NCBI GenBank assembly: GCA_013350335.1
Contig: CM023534.1
Span: 7,345,542-7,409,541 of the forward strand
Direction: 5' to 3'
DNA length: 64,000 nucleotides
Source of the DNA: Chimonanthus salicifolius
Taxonomy: Eukaryota; Streptophyta; Magnoliopsida; Laurales; Calycanthaceae
In this document: positions 1-11,230 of the stretch, in pieces
Position numbering within the stretch: the first letter of the stretch is position 1
Layout of the letters: each line of letters starts with the position of its first letter
Notes under the pieces: model-generated
The model's input: the letters and a program-made list of their open reading frames with translations, nothing else
Database searches by the model: none
What the model was told of the DNA's origin: nothing
Position numbers and translations under genes: made by a program

Positions 1-492
1 GTAGATGTTGATGAAGATAGTGGTGAGGATCTTAATGGTCATGGTAGAAGTGAGGACCGCATGACTGAAGAGGAGCTGTGGCAGCAGCTCGAGCATGAAC
101 TGTACACACCGAAGGAGGAAGAGGAAGCTGATGTGGCAAATGAAATGAGGGAAGAGGAAAATGCAGCTGTGGCTGAGGTTGCTGGGACATCATCAGGGAG
201 CTTGGCAGTCAAAACTGCAGAGACCCACCGTTTTTACCCTGCAGGAAAGATCATGCACCTAGTCACTCACTTACCTGAGGATCCTGAGGATCCCATGATT
301 GAAGGCGACTCCATTTTGAGAGATGATGGAGGCAACAGTAGGCCAGAGGAACCAAAGGTCGGGATTTACCTGACACCGAGGTCACTATATGGTAAGCTTA
401 GGCTCTCGCGGACCATGATCAATGATCACTTCATGCCAATCTACAAGAGACATATTGAGCAGCTAATCAGTGAACTAGAGAAGGGAGCTTAA
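1..492 (+). CDS. DAGL-like class 3 lipase, C-terminal exon (partial)
   Basis: Reading frame open from the first base of the window to a TAA at 490-492; the start and the lipase catalytic core lie upstream, outside the window. The 163 visible residues hold an acidic linker (EELWQQLEHEL, then a Glu-rich run) followed by a conserved tail with FYPAGKIMHLVTHLPEDP and YLTPRSLYGKLRLSRTMIND, ending in IEQLISELEKGA. From memory this tail matches plant mono-/diacylglycerol lipases of the class 3 (alpha/beta hydrolase) family, also labelled calmodulin-binding heat-shock protein-like. These are predicted to cleave acyl chains from di- or monoacylglycerol. No catalytic Ser, Asp or His can be judged here. 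It is convergent with the next gene. The family call rests on the tail alone. Confidence 0.72.
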   Translation, partial: VDVDEDSGEDLNGHGRSEDRMTEEELWQQLEHELYTPKEEEEADVANEMREEENAAVAEVAGTSSGSLAVKTAETHRFYPAGKIMHLVTHLPEDPEDPMIEGDSILRDDGGNSRPEEPKVGIYLTPRSLYGKLRLSRTMINDHFMPIYKRHIEQLISELEKGA

Positions 493-2171
493 ATGGATGT
501 TTCGTCTGGTGAGGTTTTAATCATGAAAACATTGTTGGAGGATGGTTCTTTGTGGAGTTTGATGGCGAAGATGGCTTTTACAAATCGAAAAAGGGACTTA
601 CCAACAAAAGATGGTTGGGGTTCTTGTTGATAATTTTCATTGGCTGCTTCTAATAAGAGCACCACTAACTTTTGACAGGGGAACTACCATTTTGCCTTGA
701 TTGTTGATCTGCGGCGACTGAATGCGACTCCAGAAAGCCCATTTGATTTTTTATTTTTTTTAATTTTAAAATCAGTTGGGTGATCGTGAATTCTTTCCTT
801 TGCATTTGTCATCTACACTACTCTTCTTAATGCTAAAATGTACAGGGGGGCCCACCTTTTCCAATCATGTAGTGGGACCCTCAGGACAGGTTATTATGTA
901 ATCTTTACTTCTTCTGTTAATCACTTGTTTTCCAATTGGTGGCTACACTCGCAAGAAAGCTATAACCAACGATCATTTTAGCATGGGAAATTTGGTGGGC
1001 TGGCCAGCGGGGGAAATTGGGGTGCATCCCACGTTTCGAGAGCTATTTACGTCGGAGAATTTAGATAAAAAAATTGGATGAAATGTAAATTTTTGGTCAA
1101 AATTATCAACATTTTTAATTTAAAAAGTGTTCGAAGTCTTTTAGAGCACTTGACAAATTCTAGAAATATTTGAGTAATTTCCTTTCACGTAAATTTGTAT
1201 TCTACAACATCTCATATGTGGTAGAATAAAAGAATTTGTAAGGACCAATTTCTCCAACAATATTTCCATAGTTGATTTATCAAGTCATGGACCCGCTTCA
1301 TTCAGTGCGATGGGTAATTGTAAAGATCTTCAATTGCATATTAGACGTAAAGAAAATCATCTTGAATTGTAAAGATCTTCAATTGAATATGTTTTAACCT
1401 TTTCAAATTTTCATGACTTTAAATTATTTTTTAATCACTTAACTCTTACATCATGTTGGCACCAACTTTGTCCCATATAAAAGGTCATTTAAAAAATCAA
1501 CCAGAAATATAATACTTAAAAAAAGTACACTAATCTAATTATAGAAGCCATATTTTTTAAGTTCCTCAAATGTTAATAGTCATTTAAAGACAAGCCCCAT
1601 TTGATGGCCATTGAAAGATGAACCCCATAAAAATCACATAATCTAATCTTAGAAACCATGTTTTTTAAACTCGTATAATTTGGAGAACTTCGAATTATTT
1701 TTTGAATTTCTAATACTTTTAGAAAATTTAACAGATAGTAATGAATATTTACACTTTACATGAGATCAATAGTGGTTCAATGTTAATTTATATACATTTA
1801 ACTGAAGTCATGTTTATTATCATTTTTCATAAATTATATTTTGTTTATGCATGTAGATTATAGTGTATATAGAAGTCCGGAGTTTGACTCATCCTGACTT
1901 TACCTTATATATGAAGCTTGTGAGTAGTTTTATATATCTTTAGAATTAATCACTTCCAATGTAAGATGGAGATATCCATATTATGTAAAAGAAGAAAAAA
2001 AAATCCAAATGGTACTGATATGGGTCTATTAGAAAAGGAAACTGTACCTACTTGAATCGTAAAACCATTGTTATCTCACAATGAGATTTGATATTCTGCA
2101 TGTCTTGTTTGTTTTCTGCTTTCTGTGGCCTGTGGGATATTGAGACTTACAATTATAGAATAATACGATTG
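493..2171. other. Convergent intergenic region, no gene
   Basis: Lies between the 3' ends of the lipase and the strictosidine synthase-like gene. The first few hundred bases are probably lipase 3' UTR. The rest is AT-rich. It holds a duplicated motif AATTGTAAAGATCTTCAATTG at about 1316 and 1366 and a diverged direct repeat of about 100 bp at roughly 1485-1680. No coding frame or RNA gene was recognised. Confidence 0.6.
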
Positions 2172-5100
2172 TCAATGGCCAGAGCGGTTTAATGGCAACT
2201 TTCCAATGAAATTTGTGGCCAAGCTACCCAGGTAAAGATGGCCTTCATGTTCCAAAGCTGTCGTGACAAAAGACATCACCTTCCCATTTGTGTCGTCCAA
2301 CTTCTTCAGGATCTTCCCATCACCTCCGACGTTCACCACCGTTGCCTTTTGCATAACGCCGTTGATCAGCTTGATGAGCTTCGGCGACATCGCCAGCAGG
2401 TGCTTGGCCACCTTCGACTGGTGTATGATTTCGAGTGGCCAACTTCTCAACTGCAACATATACAAGGTTCACTTATATTCTAATGTGTCTTCATCATTGT
2501 AGTCTATTGATTGAAATGGTCAAAATGGGCCACTTTGGCCCGGGCTTGCAAACATTTGGGCTGGACCTGACCACGTTCAGGTCTTCATGTGCAAGGCTTT
2601 ACAGCTAAATGAATTCTACTATGTGGAGGTAAATAACTTTTCATCTGGATTCTGAACAGAGGCGGGAATCGCCCATTTGTTAATTGAACCATTTTTAAAA
2701 AGTGAGGCCCAGCAGTACTTCTTTAGGCGATTTTCGAATCTTCTTCAACAGCCAGTGAAAAAAATTCTGCAGGTGTTTGCATCCTACATAAATGATTTTG
2801 TTCAGGTCTGACCCGGGTAAACCCATTGAAAGGACGTTTCTGGCAGTACTCGAGAAAATGGTAAGTCAAGGCTCCAAATCAAAATCATATTACTCTCAGG
2901 GTTGAGAGTTGAGGGACATTCTCAGAGATGCATAGGGTTAGAGGGTTTGGGAAAATACTTGTAACACCCACGCCATATCCCTTCTTTAGATTTAAAGTTG
3001 GGCTTGCTATTTGGGCCAGAAATTTAGGATCAAACCCAGCAAGTATTGTACTCGTAACCCGTTTCAACCGGGTCCATGACAGCCAGATGAAAATTGTGAT
3101 CTTCATAATTCTTACTGTGAGGGTTCAGATTTGTAATTTTTCAGTGCAGATGAAATACCTCAAGAAGGGCAATCCAATAAGTCCCATCTTCTGCAAGATT
3201 TATGTTATCAGGACCTCCTGGAAGGTTGTCTACAAAGACCTCAGTCCTTCCCTCCAATTCACCCTTGAGCCAGAACTTCAAGCACCGAAATCTGACCACA
3301 AAAAATCAAGACAAAAAACCAAAGCCCAATTGTTAGATCCTCATTTAATGTTGATTATAATTAGTCTTATTCATTTTTTGAGAGAACACATAGGGTAGAC
3401 AGCAAAAAGAAAGTAAAGGGGCTCATCATTATGATGAAATTTTGTGCTGACAGTAAAGATAGCCTTGGCTCATTTAGCAGCTGATTTCTTGGGCTGAACC
3501 AGGCCCTATTGCTGGTCCACCTAATCAGTTGGGGCAGAAACCTGGACAGGTATTAGGGATGGTCTTGCTGAATTCTTGTCACTCGGAGATCAATGAACTT
3601 TACTTTCTATTTATAATGTCAATTTCGTAATATAGGATATTTTTGTGAAAAAAGAAAATTTATTTTCCTACAACCTGTTTGACATGAAAGCCCAGAGTTA
3701 AATATCAAAATGGCTATCAAATTCTATACAGTAGAAGAAATTTGGTTAGAAATTTTGGCCTCTAAATGATCATGGAGATTGAGCCTTCAATATACCACTC
3801 TATTGATGGTAGTACATAAGAAATCCTATCTACCTTTAATAATATTTATGTCATTTTATTTAAACACATTCAAGCATTTTGTCAACAATTGACACGTCGT
3901 GAGTTAGTATACATCACCATATTGAAATATGGAAGTAAGGAATGTGAAGTACCTTACTAACAAAGTTGACCCAAAAGTTATGGTAATAGAGATGTAGATG
4001 TTATATTAAATGAGTGCATTAGAGATAGAAAAATATAATAAATAAAATTTAAAAATAACCTCAATAGATGAAAATTGGAAAAAAAAAAAACTCATTTGAA
4101 GTGGTTTGAGCAAGTAAGTAGAAGACTATAGAGGCAAAGACAACCCCCGAATTCATAAAATTGAAAGGTTACAAATTATAGGTACAAGGAGATATGGACT
4201 ACTAAAAACACAGAGAGTATGGATATAGAAAGACATGATTGATAGTGGAGTTATTGAGTGCATAGTTTATGATAGAGTCAAATTGAGAAATAAAACTTAA
4301 AATGCCGACTCGAGATAGATGGAGTTTTAGCTTTAATGATGATAATGATATAAATTTGGTATATGATCTATGGGATATTCTTATCGTAAATCCAGAGACA
4401 CTTGCGGGAGGTGCCCTAGGCCCTAGCCATGCATTTGTTAGAGAACCTCAAAAGGTTAGTGTATTGGCTAAGAATCTACCTCAGGAAGCAGTAGTCCTGA
4501 GTTCGAATCTCATCTTACTCCAAAGGGTCACTCTCCATAATTTTACCCAGTGTGTATGAATAAGGAAGCTTGCATATGCTCCGAGACTAATCAAATGCTC
4601 TAGGAGGCCCTGGACACCTCAGTTATAAGAAAAAAAAAGAAGTTAATAAAATTGGGCTCACTTCCATGTCTCACAAACCACCAGATAGTCTTCAGCGGGC
4701 GATAGTGCAACTCCATTGGCAAAGCCCAAGTAATCCAGTAAGACCCAAGTCTTCTTTGTTGACGGATCATACTTGAGAAGTCGACCATGAGGCTTGGCCT
4801 CTAGTACATCCAGAAACCACACATCAAATCCAAATTTTGAACTCGCATCGCTGAAATACACACAGCCATCGGAGGCCTCTATGGCGTCGTCGGCAAACCT
4901 GTTCAAGAAAAACCACTTCATTCAGATTCGTATCATTCTCTAAACGATAGAGGACTTTCAAATACACCGTCCCTCAGTAGACTTGGATATGCCAGACAGT
5001 GGGAGAGGGACTAGAACTGGATTTGGGCCTCCCTGGTGAGCCCACCTGAAAAATAATGGGCCCTATCTGATTATGAAGAAAAAGCCCGGCTCACTACTTG

Positions 5101-8100
5101 CAGGCTCAGATGCCATGGATCCACTCCACTTTCAAGCCCATCTCACATTTCTTAAAAAGTTAAAAAAGGTCAACTGATCCATTGCCCATGCTCCACCTCG
5201 GACTGTCATGTTGGTTGGACTCTCATTTGACATATACCAACCCCAGATTCATGTCCTTAATATTAATAGAATACTGATTTGTTTTACTCTATAATTGAAA
5301 TAACATGCATATGATAACTAAAAGACATCCAAAATACATGTTAAAAATATTATTAAAAAGTAGGTTACCATGGTTTCGAGTTCAAAACAAAAATGGATTT
5401 GGATCAAAATGCTTGGACTTGGATTTAGATTTAGACCCAATTCTTCACATGGTTCTAAAACATAGACCTAGATGCTTCAACCTAATTTTAGGTGGGTTCC
5501 TTGAGTTTTAAAGCTTTTGGGTTTCCATTGACATAACTTGAATAGTGGATCATCAACTACTCTATGTTGTTCAATGAACACTGCATGCATAAGATCCTTC
5601 CATTCATCCATGATGTGACCCCATCAAAGCATGTCCCATCATTATTAAAATAATTATCTCATCTATTTGAAGTTTGGAGACTTCTCAAGTCTCTCTATTT
5701 TGGTGAGCTATATATTTTCTAATGGAATATGTAAAGAACGATAAAGACATTGATAATAAAGAAAAACTTCAAGAATATGAATTTGCAAATTGGATTTTGA
5801 GAAAAAAAAAATAGTATCCATACAGCATCTTATTAAAAATATTTTAGAAAATGGAAGTGAAAATTCTGCAAATGTCACATAGTAGAACTTTTTTTTTTTT
5901 TTTTGTCATGAGATGGAAGGTGGTGTGTACTATGTAGGGTCGGAAAGGTATACAGTGGCCGGACAAATGCGTTATAGTCAAAGCAGGGGAAAAGACGTGA
6001 CCCAATGTTGTTTTCGTAAAAGTTAAAGAAAAGGACGTTACGAATCATTTCCTCTTATAAAAAATTACAAACAGCTCCAAAAATATCAACGCAAGCGATG
6101 ACATCTCCTATCCTACCTCAAACTCTACCTAAGGGTGAAACTCGAGTCGGATTTTGACTCGAAACCGCATGATCCGATTCGAAAATCATGCAAGTCAGAT
6201 TGTAAAAGTCGGGTCAACGAGTTGTGAAGTCAGAAACAGGCATTGAATTCATGTCGAGTTTGGTTGAGAGATTTTTAATTTAACCGGATCCGACTCGATA
6301 AAAAGTATGTTAAAGTAAGTTCAAAATAAGGGTCGGATCGGATCAAGATGTCCGGATCAAAAGTTTGGATCGAATCGGGTTCTATATATTAGTAACTTGG
6401 ACTGGATTGGATTTTAAAAGACCCGACCCAATCCAATTCCAGCCCTACTCAAACTCTATCTCTAAAGATTCTCAATATTTATCTGTCAATATTTATCGAC
6501 AGAATATTCTTTGAGAATCACTATAATAAATTCTTTGAATTTTCAGTTACAGTTTTTGAATTAAATTATTAATAAAATTTAAAAAACTCTTTGTTTATTT
6601 GAAAACTATGTTTGAAAGTTTACACACTAATTTTCATGATTCGTTTTACACTGAATAATTTCTCTTGCTTATCTTCATAAATCTATCTATATATGATGAT
6701 AAATAATTTAGATGACTCTCATATGAAAATATAAAAAATAATAATATAAACATGGTTAAAATATAAAAAGATTTTAAAACTAGATTTTTTTTTTTTTAAT
6801 TAACGTGTACTCAGACACAGTTCTACTAAAACTCCCACGGATGAGCCGACTACCCCTAAGGCACATTAAGGTTAGACATGGGGGCTCGAACCCGCAACCT
6901 CTCGCATCCTGAGCAGGAGGCAACCAGTTGAGCTACATCCATATGGGTAAATTAGATTTAGTGAGTTAAATTGTCGAGTTCATGTAAAATGACTAAATTG
7001 AAAGTTGTTTAAAGTAATAGAATTTAAATGGAGATCATTATAAAGTAAGATTAGCTCAAAATAAATTCAAATTAAATAGAGATCTTATTAATCTATCTCT
7101 GGGGATTGTGTGCCGGATACTAACCATATCTTGGAACCGGCGACTTGAGATGTGAGAACGGATACGCCGGCGTTACCAGGACCAACCTTCAGCAACCCCT
7201 GCCAATGTAACAGTAGGTAGGATTCAATTTTGGTAACGGTCCCTTCAACCGTAACACTCTTCCATGAAAAACCGTGAATATCAAAACCATAACGTCCATT
7301 GTAACGGCTGATGTTGAGTGCATGAAATCATTTTCACCAATGAAGATTATGTGTTTTTTCTTTTTTATCTGAAGATAACATTTTTCACTATTTTCCAATG
7401 TAAAGAATTTGCAATAATATTTTTGTGAGATTCCAGAAATTTAATGTAAGGTTGATTATTTTATTTGAGAGCTTCTCTCTGTCTCATGATTATTATACCA
7501 TTCACCTTTAATTAAAAATTAAAAATTTAATTAAAAATCTATATTCAAACAGAAAAAATATATATTGATGTATGTCTTTTATATATAAGAAAAAATATTT
7601 TATTTCATTTCGACATATTTTAAAAAAGCCTATAATTGTGATAGCCTTTCAGAAAAGAAGGTGGACTTGATCGTGCCACTAGATAGTGGGCAAGCATATA
7701 TGATATATTGACTCTTATCTTGTCACTTATCTTTGGAAAAGACAATGATAAATTGTTTTTTTAAATATGATTTTTCAATAACAAGAGACATCATACTAGT
7801 GTTTTTTTGTTACTTATGATATACTTATGTTTAATTAATTCTTTTATTTTTTAATGAATTAAAATTATATTATAATTACAGAAGAAAACTCATATGGGTG
7901 TAGTTCAACAGGTTGACTCTTACCTCATAAAGCGAAAGATTATAGTTTCAAACGGTCGTAATTTTAGTATGTCTTAAGAATAGTGTACTAGTTAAAATAC
8001 GAACGATTGTAGTTTCAAACGGTTGTAATTTTAGTATACCTTAAGAACAGTGGACTAGTTAAAATTCTTCCATCACAGTACGTCACAAATTGTCATATTC

Positions 8101-10994
8101 ACAAATTGTGCCATTTATTTTAGTGCATGTCTTGTCTCATCATTTTCACACACAAACAAAAGATACGACCACACCACACATGAAACCCAAGGATATTATA
8201 GCTCGAAATTGTTTCTCACTAAATATGAAAGATAAATTAATATAATTTTTTTAAGACTATAAAAATTAAAAAAATAGTCAAAATTTAAATTTTTTGCAAA
8301 AATAATTGATTCAATTAAAGTGATTTGATGAGTGACATATTCAATAGTAGAGTAATATGACGCCATCGAATAATTTCACATCTCATGGGCCTTAGAAAAT
8401 ATCTATCTCTACCATTAGATTAAATATGTGATGAAGTGTTCTCTTATGTATATTTTTAATAAATAATGATTTTTTTGGTATTTTAATCCAGTACCCTTTT
8501 CCATGTTCTATATACAATAAATACTCTCTTGTTTATGGCATCGCCATGGACATAAAACCATCATGTGAAATGTAAATTGTAATCTAGATTGAAACACAGC
8601 GGATCTGTAATGGTTTCATTTGTTCTTTGTTAATTTAGAACTGACTTTTATTTAGATTTAGTAATCCATTTCCAAAGATCAACTATCTACCTCACACACA
8701 CAGAATTTGAAAGTACAATTTTTAGGTTATAACAACAAACCCTTACAACTTATGCTATAAATTATTATCAATTATTATTTATAAAGACTAAAAATACTAA
8801 ATATGGGTTAGAAAACCTTAGCTTGATAAGAATTTTAGGTAGAACTCACTCTCAAAGTTAGTCATCGAGAGATAAAGTTTCTAAAATGTTATATAGAATT
8901 ATCGATTTCACAAATTAATCAATAGGACTTTTTGTCATGTCACTCCCCCTCCTCCTCAGGTATAAACATGCTTTATATTATGTACACAATCTATTCCGAT
9001 AACATATTAGAAACCGGCACCATCCTCCGTTATATTGTTTCTATTGTTTTCATGAGAAAAATTCCTAAAAATCATATGAAAATAATTTTTTTGAAGAGCT
9101 GTATAATGATTTTTCAAAATCAAAAGAACGTCACAAACCGATGAAACAATTTAGACCATTATATCCACTGTTACGAAATGGTTTTGGCCCCAAAAGAGAG
9201 AGGAGAAGAAGCAGAAGAAATTTGTACATTCACCTGAATGGCATCGCAAACGAGAATACTTCCGTCCATCGACATCGCCAGTCCAAGCAAATTCTTTCCG
9301 CCTAACATCTTCCAGTCCTCCCACGACCCATTTTTATGCAATTTCTTTATCCAACCATCTCTTGTAGCTGTGTAGATTGTTCCACTCCTCTTATCCACAC
9401 AAACATCTTCAGGCCCCTCAACTATGCCTTCTCCAATTTTCGATACCGACTGAAGAGAACAATAAGGTAAAATAGTATATCTTCATGTGAAAATACTGCT
9501 CATCTAATTATTAAATTCGAGGATTGAAAAAATAAGAAACAACTACAAAAATGTATAAAGAAAATTCAGTTCAGTCGATGGTAGTCATAGCACTCAAGCC
9601 ATTGGAATCTTTTTCTTGAAATTTTGATATATGGATCTTGATGTTTAAATCCATTTCAACCCAGATAAGAACTTATATTAATGAAAACAGGCTCAAATAA
9701 ATATTGAAGCATCCATCAGAGACCGGCCCATTATTTGTTGGGCCTGTACTCTGGCACATATCCGGCCAACTGCAGGTGAAGCCAGTGCAACTGACAGGCC
9801 AGGCGTTACTCGTGAGTGCCTGAATGACGGTGCTCTAGTCTTTGGTAAATAAAAGATCGAAAGGCAGGACGGGTACTACCCTAGTTAAATAAATGCGTTG
9901 ATGTTTGTTGGATTTTCGATCTGATATTATCGGCTGTTGCAGTATTTAATATTGTAAAAATTGAAAAATCTGTACGTTTAAAATACCTATCGAAATTTCT
10001 GAAATAATCTATTATTTGAATATCGATTTCAACCAATAATTAAACCTAAAAGTACTATTAGTGTTCATAAATATGCATGTATTAACCCACATGGGTGTAG
10101 CTCAGTTGGTTACCTCCCGCCTCATGAAGCGGGAGGTCACGGGTTCGAGCCCCCATGGCCTAACCTTGGTGTGCCTTAGGGGTAGGGGTCCACCCGTGGG
10201 AGTTTTACGCTGGGTATCCTACGGTTTCCCACACGTAAATTCAAAAATATATACATGTATTGTATATGAGTAACATGAGCAAAGACCATGTTTGTGTATT
10301 TACATGTATTTATGTTAGGTTGTAACCTACAAGCAAATACTGTCTACGGTCTAACCCTTGGTGGTGTTGGGATGCGAACGAAAGTCCCACATCAGTTGTG
10401 AGGGGAGAAACTACATATTTATATGGGATTGAGTCACTCGACTCATAAAATTAGTCTTTTGGGCTGGAAGCCCAATTCCAAAAATGATATCAAAGTTAAG
10501 TCCCAAAGCCACAGCATGTAGATTCAGAGATCTCCTAACCGAATTGGTAGGTTGGCGACGTTCTATCCACCGGAGAGCCTTGTTCAAAAGGGGATTGTTG
10601 GGGTGCGGACGAGAGTCCCGCATCAGTTATAAGGGAGGAAAACTATGGATTTATATGGGACTGGATCACTCCACCTATCATATTAGTCTTTTGAACTGAA
10701 ATGAGAGAATTCATGTCCAAGTTGTGACTTGCAAGCAAAGGCTACCCATGGTCTAATCCTTGATGGGTTAGAAAGGACCCTAAAAGAATTGCGATGAGAG
10801 AGAGAGAGAGAGAGTGAATTCATGTAAAGCTGTGACCTGCAAGCAAAGGCTACCCATGGTTGGTCTAACCCTTGATGGGTTAGAGAGGACCCTAAAAGAA
10901 TTGCAGAGAGAGAGAGTGAATTCATGTAAAGCTGTGACCTGCAAGCAAAGGCTATCCATGGTCTAACCCTTGATGGGTTAGAAAGGACCCTAAA

Positions 10995-11064
<70 letters not shown>

Positions 11065-11230
11065 CCTGAAGGATGTTGTTTGTGGAAAAAACTGTGGATG
11101 AAAGCAGTGGCAATTGAAGTGGGTCAGGAGAAATTGGTGAGTAAATGAGTATCTGAAGAAGAAGAGCAATTAAAAACACCAACACAAAGCTGGTGGATGC
11201 CCATACAAAACTCATTCCCTCCCTGCACAT
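2172..11230 (-). CDS. Strictosidine synthase-like protein (APMAP-like), complete, 6 exons
   Basis: Coding exons on the minus strand: 11230-11066, 9449-9234, 7198-7125, 4898-4662, 3291-3159, 2450-2172 (TGA at 2174-2172). All introns are GT..AG, phases agree, and the sum is 1104 nt or 367 aa, the usual size for the family. Residues 7-33 form a hydrophobic signal anchor (start at M1 or M6). The six-bladed beta-propeller follows, with EGPEDVCVD, YTATRDGWIKKLHKNGSWEDW, FADDAIEASDG, LEAKPHGRLLKYDPS, FANGVALS, VVCETWKFRC, NLPGGPDNINLA and the C-terminal GSLATNFIGKLPL. The 74-bp exon 7198-7125 is short but has a phase-2 donor that rebuilds Trp152 with the next exon. Family members sit in the ER/vacuole pathway and act as esterase- or lactonase-like hydrolases, or have no known substrate. 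The Phe-Glu-Gln segment carrying the catalytic Glu of true strictosidine synthases appears to be Val-Thr-Thr here, so alkaloid condensation is unlikely. Introns contain SINE, LINE, MITE and TRIM insertions. Confidence 0.92.
4000..4350 (+). mobile_element. Decayed non-LTR retrotransposon (RT C-terminal remnant)
   Basis: Inside intron 4 of the strictosidine synthase-like gene, in the opposite orientation. The broken plus-strand translation reads like the tail of plant LINE reverse transcriptases (LKWFEQVSRR, then later a MEF.. LMMIMI-like end encoded by a GATGATAATGAT run near 4336). It carries many stops and is a short relic. The identification rests on pattern memory only. Confidence 0.4.
4448..4635 (+). 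repeat. tRNA-derived SINE, TS-like group
   Basis: tRNA-like head (TTGGCTAAGAATCTACCTCA, then B-box-like GAGTTCGAATCTC at about 4500) followed by the same tail logic as the better copy at 17.2 kb (CCGAGACTAATC.. GGACACCTCAGTTATAAG) and an A-rich end. Boundaries are approximate. It lies in intron 4 of the strictosidine synthase-like gene. Confidence 0.55.
6125..6443. mobile_element. hAT-type MITE of the CTCGAGTCGG group
   Basis: Starts AAGGGTGAAACTCGAGTCGG and ends CCAATTCCAGCCCTA, with many internal GTCGGATC/GACTCGA words. The flanking sequence CTCAAACTCTAYC occurs on both sides (about 6117 and 6448), as expected after a target duplication, although it is longer than 8 bp. Related elements lie at 36.3 and 63.0 kb. 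It sits in intron 3 of the strictosidine synthase-like gene. Confidence 0.5.
6788..6948 (-). repeat. tRNA-derived SINE with target duplication
   Basis: Read on the minus strand: GGATGTAGCTCAACTGG (A box), GGGTTCGAGCCCCCAT (B box), then the shared body GTGCCTTAGGGGTAG and CCGTGGGAGTTTTA, ending in a poly-A tail (T run on the plus strand at 6785-6799). An 11-bp duplication AAAYTAGATTT flanks it at 6777-6787 and 6949-6959 (10/11 identical). Same family as 10084-10250. Confidence 0.72.
7893..8062 (+). repeat. Decayed tRNA-derived SINE with internal duplication
   Basis: Head GGGTGTAGTTCAACAGGTTG resembles the SINE at 10.1 kb. The B-box segment TAGTTTCAAACGGTYGTAA occurs twice (about 7939 and 8001) within a tandem duplication of roughly 62 bp, each copy ending ACTAGTTAAAAT. 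Lies in intron 2 of the strictosidine synthase-like gene. Confidence 0.5.
10084..10250 (+). repeat. tRNA-derived SINE with target duplication
   Basis: GGGTGTAGCTCAGTTGG at 10093 (A box) and CGGGTTCGAGCCCCCAT at 10139 (B box). The tRNA-like head has an anticodon-like CAT loop, but its acceptor arm does not pair, so this is not a tRNA gene. The body GTGCCTTAGGGGTAGGGG.. CCGTGGGAGTTTTA is shared with 6788-6948. The duplication ATRCATGTATT flanks it at 10073-10083 and 10251-10261 (10/11). Lies in intron 1 of the strictosidine synthase-like gene. Confidence 0.72.
10365..10700 (+). mobile_element. TRIM-like miniature LTR retrotransposon
   Basis: Two direct repeats of about 105 bp begin TGTTGGGATGCGAACGAAAG (10365) and TGTTGGGGTGCGGACGAGAG (10596). 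Both continue through AGTCCCRCATCAGTT and TTTATATGGGA to TTAGTCTTTTG. Between them is a degenerate primer-binding-like site (GATATCAAAG, about 10486) and a purine tract AAAAGGGGAT directly before the second repeat. There is no coding capacity. A terminal repeat with 5' TG, a primer site and a purine tract in about 336 bp is the TRIM layout. The exact 3' ends are uncertain. Confidence 0.6.
10707..10998. repeat. Minisatellite, about 105-bp unit, three copies
   Basis: Units start at 10707, 10816 and 10918, each with GAATTCATGT.., GACYTGCAAGCAAAGGCTA, CTTGATGGGTTAGARAGGAC and CCTAAAAGAA, separated by short GA runs. A fourth, partial copy at about 10313-10364 lies on the far side of the TRIM, so the TRIM probably inserted into an existing array. 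Entirely within intron 1 of the strictosidine synthase-like gene. Confidence 0.8.
10999..11061. repeat. (GA)n microsatellite abutting a 5' splice site
   Basis: About 31 uninterrupted GA units. In the transcript this is (CU)n, beginning 5 nt after the exon 1/intron 1 boundary (11066|11065) of the strictosidine synthase-like gene. Confidence 0.95.

Noticed and set aside
10093..10155. Apparent tRNA-Met gene (A box, CAT anticodon-like loop, B box)
   Set aside because: The acceptor stem does not pair, the sequence continues into a SINE body shared with other copies, and 11-bp target duplications flank it.
11047..11061. Extension of exon 1 of the strictosidine synthase-like protein into a (Leu-Ser)n tract
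   Set aside because: This is read-through of the CU microsatellite; a GT donor after Gln55 joins in frame to the conserved exon 2.
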